Assembly: GCA_938041705.1 (NCBI GenBank)
Contig: CALISP010000029.1
Span: 1-9,973 of the forward strand
Origin: an uncultured Cocleimonas sp.
Lineage (GTDB): Bacteria > Pseudomonadota > Gammaproteobacteria > Thiotrichales > Thiotrichaceae
Length of the DNA: 9,973 bases
Direction of reading: 5' to 3'
Shown one piece after another: positions 1-4,889 of the stretch; the stretch's first letter is position 1, and each line of letters starts with the position of its first letter. The notes beneath the pieces were generated by a model, which saw only the letters and a list, made by a program, of their open reading frames with translations, ran no database searches and was not told the origin of the DNA. The position numbers and the translations under genes were made by a program.

Positions 1-183
1 CTATGTTCAACCATTGTATAGCTAAGGCTAAAAGATGGTTTTAAGGAGCTGTATATCTTTCTAAGGTAATACTTACTTATGGTGTTTCAATACTGAATTA
101 AATATATTTTATTCTTTCCTACTTATTATTAATTATTAGCATTATGAAAGCTTGAGAATAAACTTCAATGAAGATAAAATTGC
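1..183. other. AT-rich upstream region without a recognisable gene
   Basis: Stops occur early in all three + frames, and no ORF of useful length is seen. A 13-codon open stretch from the ATG at 3 to the TAA at 42-44 could be the very end of an upstream gene or chance. An AACCAT/ATGGTT pair (9-14 and 35-40) with an inner TAGC/GCTA pair (19-22 and 27-30) can fold into a weak hairpin followed by only four T residues. It might end an upstream transcript, but it is too weak to call a terminator. Confidence 0.5.
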
Positions 184-208
184 CGCCTGTTTTTGATACA
201 GATTAAAT
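180..208 (+). promoter_or_regulatory. Candidate sigma-70 promoter for tRNA-Val
   Basis: TTGCCG at 180-185 (-35-like) and TTAAAT at 203-208 (-10-like) are separated by 17 bases. Transcription would start near 215, giving a leader of about 12 bases before the mature tRNA at 227. The -10 is a 4 of 6 match, so this is a position-based inference. Both the spacer and the presumed start lie inside the inverted repeat at 184-231. Confidence 0.35.
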
Positions 209-231
209 TATTGTATTCATCAATACAGGCG
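184..231. repeat. Near-perfect inverted repeat overlapping the tRNA-Val 5' end
   Basis: The left arm CGCCTGT (184-190) plus TTGAT (193-197) is complementary to ATCAA (219-223) plus ACAGGCG (225-231). Only one extra base on the left arm interrupts the 12 pairs. ACA (198-200) can additionally pair with TGT (212-214). The right arm runs into the first bases of the tRNA (227-231), and the loop holds the candidate -10. It may be a DNA operator or cruciform, or, if transcribed from further upstream, an RNA hairpin that competes with the tRNA acceptor stem. Confidence 0.6.
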
Positions 232-303
232 CATAGCTCAGTTGGTTAGAGTATCGCCATGACATGGCGAGGGTCCTCGGTTCGAGTCCGAGTGTGCCTA
301 CCA
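227..303 (+). tRNA. tRNA-Val, anticodon GAC
   Basis: This is a 77-base tRNA with an encoded CCA end. The acceptor stem pairs AGGCGCA (227-233) with TGTGCCT (293-299), containing one G-U pair, and is followed by discriminator A300 and CCA 301-303. The canonical D-arm (TAGCTCAG from 234) and T-arm (GGTTCGAGTCC) are present. The anticodon stem TCGCC/GGCGA encloses the loop ATGACAT with anticodon GAC at 261-263, which reads GUC and GUU valine codons. No terminator separates it from thrS, so readthrough into the thrS leader is possible. Confidence 0.96.
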
Positions 304-325
304 AATTTAATAATTGTTTAAGTTG

Positions 326-351
326 TTTATCATTGGTTCATCCTTGGTAAA
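326..351 (+). promoter_or_regulatory. Upstream hairpin of the thrS leader (operator domain 4-like)
   Basis: TTTATCA (326-332) pairs with TGGTAAA (345-351): seven pairs including one U-G. GG (335-336) can also pair with CC (342-343) inside the 12-base loop. An AT-rich stretch with little structure (352-397) connects it to the anticodon-like hairpin. In E. coli the thrS operator has two stem-loops joined by a single-stranded linker, each contacting one subunit of the ThrRS dimer. Position and spacing fit that plan, but this loop shows no CGU, so the equivalence is inferred. Confidence 0.45.
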
Positions 352-397
352 TAGTAAATAGACTAAAATACTTATATTTACACTAATAATTAATCAT

Positions 398-418
398 GTG
401 ACCTTTCGTATGGGTCAC
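398..418 (+). promoter_or_regulatory. thrS translational operator: tRNA-Thr anticodon-arm mimic
   Basis: GTGACCT (398-404) pairs with GGGTCAC (412-418), a seven-pair stem closed by a U-G. It leaves a seven-base loop, UUCGUAU (405-411). The loop matches a threonine anticodon loop position by position: U33 at 406, anticodon CGU at 407-409 and A37 at 410. The hairpin ends five bases before the Shine-Dalgarno GGAG (423-426). In E. coli, ThrRS binds a similar CGU hairpin in its own mRNA and blocks ribosome loading. The same feedback loop is the natural inference here. Confidence 0.75.
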
Positions 419-431
419 CACTGGAGATAAG

Positions 432-2348
432 ATGCCTACGATTACTTTGCCTGATGGCAGTCAACGATCATTCGATCATGCAGTTTCTATTTTAGATGTA
501 GCCAACGATATCGGCCCAGGCCTTGCTAAAGCAACGCTTGCAGGTGCCATTGATGGCAAGCAGTATGATGCTGCTCATTTGATAGAAGAAGATGCTAATT
601 TAAGTATTATTACGACTAATAGCCCAGAAGGTGTTGATGTTATTCGTCATTCATCAGCTCACTTAATGGCTCAAGCAGTCAAGCAACTGTTTCCTAGTGC
701 GCAAGTGACTATTGGTCCTGTGATTGAGGATGGTTTCTTTTATGATTTCGCTTACGAGCGTGCGTTTACACCAGAAGATGTTGAAGCTATAGAAAAGCGG
801 ATGCAGGAAATCATCAAACAGGATATTCCTCTAGAACGAAGTATTATGTCACGTGCCGATGCAGTTACTTTCTTTCGTGATATGGGTGAAGAGTATAAAG
901 CTGAAATTATTGAAAGTATTCCTAGTGATGAAGATTTATCACTTTATAAACAAGGTGAATTCATTGATCTTTGCCGCGGTCCACACGTTCCTAGTACAGG
1001 TAAAATTCCCGCAATAAAATTGACTAAGTTGGCCGGCGCTTATTGGCGTGGTGATTCAAACAATGAGATGCTTCAGCGTATCTATGGTACTGCTTGGGAA
1101 AATAAGAAAGCACTGAAAGCTTATTTGCACCGTATTGAAGAAGCTGAAAAGCGTGACCACAGAAAAATAGGACGTAAGCTAGATTTATTCCATATTCAAG
1201 ATGAAGCACCAGGACAAATCTTCTGGCACGACAAAGGCTGGACAATTTATCAAGTAATCGCAAATTACATTCGTGAACAACAAAGACTTCGTGATTATAA
1301 AGAAGTGAATACACCTGAGTTGGTTGATTTCTCGCTTTGGGAGCGTTCAGGACATGCTGCTAAATACAGTGAAGATATGTTCACTTTAGAGTCAGATGGT
1401 AAACAGTTCGCCTTAAAGCCTATGAATTGCCCATGTCATGTCCAAATTTTTAACCAAGGTTTGAAAAGTTACCGTGACTTACCTTTACGTATTGCAGAAT
1501 TTGGTGCTTGTCATCGAAATGAAATGTCGGGTGCTTTGCATGGTTTAATGCGTGTTCGTGGCTTTGTTCAAGATGATGGTCATGTGTTTTGTACTGAAGA
1601 ACAAATACAGCCAGAAGTGGCTGACTTTATCGACTTTCTACACGAAGTTTATAAAGACTTTGGTTTTGATGATGTTATCTATCGTTTATCAACAAGACCT
1701 GAAAATAGAGTAGGTAGTGAAGAAGATTGGGATAAAGCAGAAAAAGCTCTGGGTGATGCGCTTGATGCGAAAAAACTCGAATGGGAGGAGCTTCCAGGTG
1801 AGGGTGCTTTCTATGGTCCAAAAATTGAATTTTCATTAAAAGATAGTATTGGCCGAGTTTGGCAATTAGGGACGATTCAAGTTGATTTCTCTATGCCAGA
1901 TAGGTTAGATGCAGAGTACGTAGCTGAGGATGGTTCAAGAAAAACTCCGGTGATGTTACATCGTGCAATATTAGGTTCTTTTGAACGATTTATTGGAATT
2001 TTAATTGAACATCACGAAGGTAGATTTCCGCTTTGGTTATCTCCACTACAAGCCGTTATTATGAATATTACGGATAAACAGTCCGATTTTGTCCAAAATG
2101 TTGAAAATAGACTGAAAAAAAGTGGTATTAGGGTATCAACGGACTTGAGAAATGAAAAGATAGGCTTTAAAATTCGCGAGCATACTTTACAACGAACACC
2201 TTACTTATTAGTGGTGGGAGATCGTGAAGTTGATAATGATTCAGTTGCTGTTAGAACACGTTCCGGTGAAGACTTAGGGATAATGACAGTAGATGAATTG
2301 ATTGAAAAAATTTCGCAAGAAAATGCTAGTCGTGGTTTACTCGACTAG
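432..2348 (+). CDS. thrS: Threonine--tRNA ligase (ThrRS)
   Basis: This cytoplasmic class II synthetase attaches threonine to tRNA-Thr. The protein is 638 aa (E. coli 642), complete and colinear with the E. coli enzyme. Domains: N-terminal TGS (about 1-62), editing domain (about 65-225) with the hydrolytic residues H73, H77, C181 and H185, catalytic core (about 240-535) with zinc ligands C333, H384 and H510, and a C-terminal anticodon-binding domain (about 536-638). Each key residue sits at, or one position before, its E. coli counterpart. The editing site that removes mischarged serine therefore looks intact. The ATG at 432 is preceded by GGAG at 423-426, five bases away, directly after the anticodon-like hairpin that probably mediates feedback control. 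It is the first protein gene of the block, with infC 48 bases downstream. Confidence 0.98.
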   Translation: MPTITLPDGSQRSFDHAVSILDVANDIGPGLAKATLAGAIDGKQYDAAHLIEEDANLSIITTNSPEGVDVIRHSSAHLMAQAVKQLFPSAQVTIGPVIEDGFFYDFAYERAFTPEDVEAIEKRMQEIIKQDIPLERSIMSRADAVTFFRDMGEEYKAEIIESIPSDEDLSLYKQGEFIDLCRGPHVPSTGKIPAIKLTKLAGAYWRGDSNNEMLQRIYGTAWENKKALKAYLHRIEEAEKRDHRKIGRKLDLFHIQDEAPGQIFWHDKGWTIYQVIANYIREQQRLRDYKEVNTPELVDFSLWERSGHAAKYSEDMFTLESDGKQFALKPMNCPCHVQIFNQGLKSYRDLPLRIAEFGACHRNEMSGALHGLMRVRGFVQDDGHVFCTEEQIQPEVADFIDFLHEVYKDFGFDDVIYRLSTRPENRVGSEEDWDKAEKALGDALDAKKLEWEELPGEGAFYGPKIEFSLKDSIGRVWQLGTIQVDFSMPDRLDAEYVAEDGSRKTPVMLHRAILGSFERFIGILIEHHEGRFPLWLSPLQAVIMNITDKQSDFVQNVENRLKKSGIRVSTDLRNEKIGFKIREHTLQRTPYLLVVGDREVDNDSVAVRTRSGEDLGIMTVDELIEKISQENASRGLLD

Positions 2349-2382
2349 TTGTATATTTTAAATAAATTAATAATAGTTTTAT

Positions 2383-2399
2383 AGAGGTTAAACAGTATC
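2383..2399 (+). promoter_or_regulatory. infC ribosome binding site with AUC start codon
   Basis: AGAGG at 2383-2387 lies nine bases before ATC at 2397-2399. The frame is closed by TAG at 2382-2384. No ATG, GTG or TTG lies in frame at the place where IF3 homology begins. AUC followed by codons for AKPKKNRVNDEI gives a normal IF3 N-terminus. The rare start is the known basis of infC autoregulation in E. coli (there AUU), because IF3 itself rejects initiation at non-standard codons. Confidence 0.85.
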
Positions 2400-2930
2400 G
2401 CTAAACCAAAGAAGAATCGAGTCAATGACGAGATTAACATACCAGAAGTTAGACTCATCGATAAAGATGGCGAAAATGTAGGTGTTGTTAAAACTACTGA
2501 GGCGATGGAAAAAGCTGCAGTGGATTCATTAGATTTGGTTGAAATAGTTCCAACGGCTGAACCTCCGGTTTGCCGCATAATGGACTACGGTAAGTTTAAG
2601 TTCTCGCTAAGTAAGCAAAAAGGCGCAAACAAGAAAAAACAGAAAAAAACTCAGGTTAAAGAAATAAAGATGAGACCTGGAACCGATATTGGTGATTACA
2701 ATATCAAATTAAAAAAACTCACTGAGTTTTTAGAAGAGGGTGATAAGACTAAAGTTACGATTCGATTTAGAGGTCGTGAAATGGCTCACCGAGAGTTAGG
2801 CATGGAAATGCTTAAGCGTGTAGAAAAAGATTTAGAAGAATACGGGACAGTAGAGCAGTTCCCTAAAATGGAAGGTCGCCAAATGATTATGGTGATTGGT
2901 CCGATTAAGAAAGTGAAGGGCGAAGCCTAA
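2397..2930 (+). CDS. infC: Translation initiation factor IF-3
   Basis: IF3 binds the 30S subunit, prevents premature 50S joining and proofreads the start codon and initiator tRNA. Starting from the AUC at 2397 the product is 177 aa, close to the family norm of about 180. The N-terminal domain (about 8-75) carries EVRLIDKDGENVG and the signature EPPVCRIMDYGKF (55-67). A lysine-rich linker (about 72-90) follows. The C-terminal 30S-binding domain (about 88-172) contains KMRPGTDIGDY, RFRGREMAHRELG and PKMEGRQMIMV. The first AUG in frame (2505, codon 37) would delete half of the N-terminal domain, so it is rejected as the start. The gene lies between thrS and rpmI, as in most bacteria. Translation is probably limited by IF3's own discrimination against AUC. 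Confidence 0.96.
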   Translation: MAKPKKNRVNDEINIPEVRLIDKDGENVGVVKTTEAMEKAAVDSLDLVEIVPTAEPPVCRIMDYGKFKFSLSKQKGANKKKQKKTQVKEIKMRPGTDIGDYNIKLKKLTEFLEEGDKTKVTIRFRGREMAHRELGMEMLKRVEKDLEEYGTVEQFPKMEGRQMIMVIGPIKKVKGEA

Positions 2931-2979
2931 TTTTAAAATATTAGATTTAGCTTCAACCTAGGTTTAAAAAGATTTATTC

Positions 2980-3012
2980 CATCCCTTAAGGAGAGGCACT
3001 CTTACAGGGATG
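2980..3012 (+). promoter_or_regulatory. Candidate L20 operator hairpin in the infC-rpmI spacer
   Basis: CATCCCT (2980-2986) pairs perfectly with AGGGATG (3006-3012). Inside, TAA-GAG (2987-2989 and 2991-2993, one bulged G) pairs with CTCTTA (2999-3004), leaving a five-base loop. It is the strongest structure in the 140-base spacer, which also holds the palindrome AACCTAGGTT (2955-2964) and an ACTCA/TGAGT pair (3020-3024 and 3046-3050) next to the rpmI Shine-Dalgarno. In E. coli, L20 represses rpmI-rplT translation by binding structures in this same spacer. The assignment rests on location and foldability, not on a recognised L20 consensus. It has no T-tract, so it is not a terminator. Confidence 0.5.
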
Positions 3013-3070
3013 TTTGTTAACTCAATCACAATATTTGTTTTGCAATGAGTGATATATTTGGAGATAAAAG

Positions 3071-3268
3071 ATGCCTAAGATGAAAACCAACCGCGGTGCT
3101 GCAAAGCGTTTCCGCAAGCGTGCTAATGGCACGTTCAAGTGTAAGCAGTCGCATCTGCGCCACATCCTTACTAAAAAAAGCAGTAAACGTAAACGTCATT
3201 TACGCGCAACTGACGTAGTCGAAAAAGTCGACACGCCAATGGTTCGTAGAATGTTACCGTACGCTTAA
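3071..3268 (+). CDS. rpmI: 50S ribosomal protein L35 (bL35)
   Basis: This is a small, highly basic 50S protein of 65 aa, the standard length. It has the canonical start MPKMKTNRGAAKRF, the central SHLRHILTKKS segment, the KRKRHLR stretch and a C-terminus ending RRMLPYA. GGAG at 3060-3063 sits seven bases before the ATG. The gene lies between infC and rplT, with 40 bases to rplT. In E. coli its translation is the primary target of L20 repression, and rplT follows by translational coupling. The structured 140-base spacer upstream suggests similar control here. Confidence 0.98.
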   Translation: MPKMKTNRGAAKRFRKRANGTFKCKQSHLRHILTKKSSKRKRHLRATDVVEKVDTPMVRRMLPYA

Positions 3269-3308
3269 GTTAATAACGCTTGATATAGAATTTAGAGGAT
3301 TATAGAAA

Positions 3309-3665
3309 ATGGCTAGAGTAAAACGCGGTGTTACAGCACGCGCAAAACACAAAAAAGTATTAAAGAAAGCAAAAGGTTATTACGGAGCACGAAGTCGTGT
3401 CTATCGTGTAGCAACACAGGCAGTTACTAAAGCAGGTCAATATGCTTATCGTGACCGTCGCCAAAAGAAACGTCAGTTCCGTCGTTTATGGATTGTACGT
3501 ATAAATGCTGCGGCAAGAATGTTTGATCTTTCTTACAGTCGTTTTATGGATGGTTTAAATAAATCAAACATCGAAGTTGACCGTAAAATGCTTGCTGATT
3601 TAGCGGTAAATGATATTGATGCTTTTGGACAGTTAGCTGAGAAGGCAAAAGCTGCCCTAGCTTAG
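3309..3665 (+). CDS. rplT: 50S ribosomal protein L20 (bL20)
   Basis: This protein of 118 aa (family norm 117-119) binds 23S rRNA early in 50S assembly. The N-terminal half (1-60) is the long arginine/lysine-rich extension beginning MARVKRGVTARAKHKK and including AKGYYGARSRVYR. The globular C-terminal domain (about 60-118) contains LWIVRINAAAR and YSRFMDGL. In E. coli that C-terminal domain alone represses rpmI-rplT, and it is fully preserved here. AGAGGA at 3294-3299 precedes the ATG by nine bases. A strong terminator follows 73 bases after the stop codon. Confidence 0.98.
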   Translation: MARVKRGVTARAKHKKVLKKAKGYYGARSRVYRVATQAVTKAGQYAYRDRRQKKRQFRRLWIVRINAAARMFDLSYSRFMDGLNKSNIEVDRKMLADLAVNDIDAFGQLAEKAKAALA

Positions 3666-3675
3666 TTTACTGTTT

Positions 3676-3722
3676 AGTCTGCTTATTATTATCCTAGTTA
3701 CTAGGTTTTAGTAACGTAGACT
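3676..3722 (+). other. Alternative stem-loops between rplT and the terminator
   Basis: Two mutually exclusive stems share bases. CCTAG (3693-3697) can pair with CTAGG (3701-3705), or GTTACT (3697-3702) can pair with AGTAAC (3710-3715). The second is enclosed by AGTCT/AGACT (3676-3680 and 3718-3722). This could be a 3' end-protecting structure or part of an attenuator with the terminator that follows. No segment clearly complementary to the terminator arm was found, so a switch is unproven. Confidence 0.3.
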
Positions 3723-3737
3723 TAAAAAATGTAATTT

Positions 3738-3775
3738 AAAGCGAGGAAAGGCTATTGCCTTCCCTCGCTTTTTTT
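3738..3775 (+). terminator. Strong rho-independent terminator after rplT
   Basis: AAAGCGAGG (3738-3746) pairs with CCTCGCTTT (3763-3771). After one A/C mismatch, AAGGC (3748-3752) pairs with GCCTT (3757-3761) around the tetraloop TATT. A run of seven T residues (3769-3775) follows. This is the only clear intrinsic terminator in the window. It sits where E. coli has the pheM-dependent pheST attenuator, but no leader ORF with phenylalanine codons lies between rplT and the hairpin. It may end the thrS-rplT unit or allow partial readthrough into pheS. Confidence 0.93.
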
Positions 3776-3844
3776 ATGAATAAATATTTAGTTTGATCTG
3801 TAGTTCATTAGTCAGGCAAACAACATAATTAAAACCTATTCTTT

Positions 3845-3857
3845 GGAGACTTCAGTG
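3845..3857 (+). promoter_or_regulatory. pheS ribosome binding site and GTG start
   Basis: GGAG at 3845-3848 is six bases before GTG at 3855-3857. A TTG at 3843 in the same frame overlaps the Shine-Dalgarno and has none of its own. Starting at the GTG gives MNKLTELMQQAQ, which lines up with the usual PheS N-terminus (E. coli MSHLAELVASAK). The GTG is therefore preferred. Confidence 0.85.
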
Positions 3858-4874
3858 AATAAACTGACAGAACTCATGCAACAAGCCCAAAACCAACTCG
3901 AAACTGCGAGTGGGTTGATAGAGCTTGATGAAATTCGTGTACATTATCTTGGGAAAAAAGGCTTAATAACTGACCAATTAAAGCAGTTAGGACAGTTACC
4001 AGCAGAAGAGCGCCGAGAAGCTGGTCAAGAAATTAATAAGGTTAAGCAGTCGATTGCCCTATTATTAAATGAACGTAAAGACGTTCTCGAAGAATTTGTA
4101 TTAAATGAGCGCTTACAGAATGAAAGTGTTGATGTCAGTTTACCTGGTCGTCAGATGGAAGCCGGTAGTTTGCATCCTGTAACACGAACGGCTAAACGAA
4201 TTGAAGAAATATTTATGCAATTGGGGTTTGCAGTAGAGGTTGGTCCAGAAATTGAAGATGATTATCATAATTTTACTGCATTAAATATCCCTGATCATCA
4301 CCCATCACGTGCATCTCACGATACGTTTTATTTTGATGATGGTACTTTATTACGCACGCATACTTCTCCAGTGCAGATTCGTACCATGGAAAACCAAGAA
4401 CCACCTTTAAGAATAATTGCACCTGGACGAGTTTATCGCTGTGACTCTGACGTAACACATAGTCCAATGTTTCATCAAGTTGAAGGGTTGATGGTAGATA
4501 AGGATGTTACATTTTCTGATCTTAAAGGAATTCTCGAAGCCTTCTTCAAAGCTTTCTTCGAAGTTGAAGATTTACCAACACGTTTCCGTCCACATTATTT
4601 TCCTTTTACCGAACCTTCGGCTGAAACGGATATTCAATGTGTTCTTTGTAGTGGTAAAGGATGCCGAGTCTGTGGAAATACAGGTTGGATTGAAGTGATG
4701 GGATGCGGCATGGTTAATCCAGAAGTATTCCGACATGTTGGTATAGATCCAGAAGAATATACTGGGTTTGCATTTGGGTTTGGAATTGATCGATTGGCCA
4801 TGTTGAGATATGGCATTGATGATTTACGTAAGTTGTTTGATAACGACGTTCGTTTCTTGAAGCAATTTGCATAA
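3855..4874 (+). CDS. pheS: Phenylalanine--tRNA ligase alpha subunit
   Basis: This is the catalytic subunit of the cytoplasmic (alpha-beta)2 PheRS, which charges tRNA-Phe. The product is 339 aa from the GTG at 3855 (E. coli 327). An N-terminal coiled-coil arm (about 1-85) binds tRNA. The class II core follows: HPVTRT (107-112), EIEDDYHNF, HDTFYF, the motif 2 region RIIAPGRVYRCDSD with FHQVEG (about 186-211), FTEPSAE and motif 3 FGFGIDRLAMLRYG (307-320). Compared with E. coli there is an insert between FTEPSAE and GWIEVMGCGMV carrying C262, C265, C270 and C273 (CxxC-x4-CxxC), which looks like a small metal site. The same insert occurs in Pseudomonas PheS, so it is a lineage variant. A strong terminator lies upstream and pheT starts 15 bases downstream. 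Confidence 0.98.
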   Translation: MNKLTELMQQAQNQLETASGLIELDEIRVHYLGKKGLITDQLKQLGQLPAEERREAGQEINKVKQSIALLLNERKDVLEEFVLNERLQNESVDVSLPGRQMEAGSLHPVTRTAKRIEEIFMQLGFAVEVGPEIEDDYHNFTALNIPDHHPSRASHDTFYFDDGTLLRTHTSPVQIRTMENQEPPLRIIAPGRVYRCDSDVTHSPMFHQVEGLMVDKDVTFSDLKGILEAFFKAFFEVEDLPTRFRPHYFPFTEPSAETDIQCVLCSGKGCRVCGNTGWIEVMGCGMVNPEVFRHVGIDPEEYTGFAFGFGIDRLAMLRYGIDDLRKLFDNDVRFLKQFA

Positions 4875-4889
4875 GGTTGATATAAGTCT

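Noticed and set aside
12..14. Minus-strand ATG at the left edge as the start of an upstream gene
   Set aside because: Only four codons are visible and no Shine-Dalgarno precedes them.
1024..1314. Minus-strand ORF of 96 codons inside thrS
   Set aside because: It is a shadow of thrS, which is complete and conserved on the other strand. It has no Shine-Dalgarno support or recognisable motif.
2505..2930. infC starting at the ATG at 2505 (141 aa)
   Set aside because: This start lacks 36 residues of the conserved IF3 N-terminal domain, which are encoded in frame back to the ATC at 2397 with a proper Shine-Dalgarno.
3824..3829. CATAAT as -10 box of a pheS promoter
   Set aside because: No acceptable -35 is found at 16-18 bases (TAGTTC at best). 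It is left as a possibility only.
3843..3854. pheS start at TTG 3843
   Set aside because: The codon overlaps the Shine-Dalgarno GGAG. The GTG at 3855 has correct spacing and matches the family N-terminus.
4504..4698. Plus-strand 64-codon ORF inside pheS in another frame
   Set aside because: It overlaps conserved PheS catalytic sequence, and its composition is that of a frame-shifted shadow.
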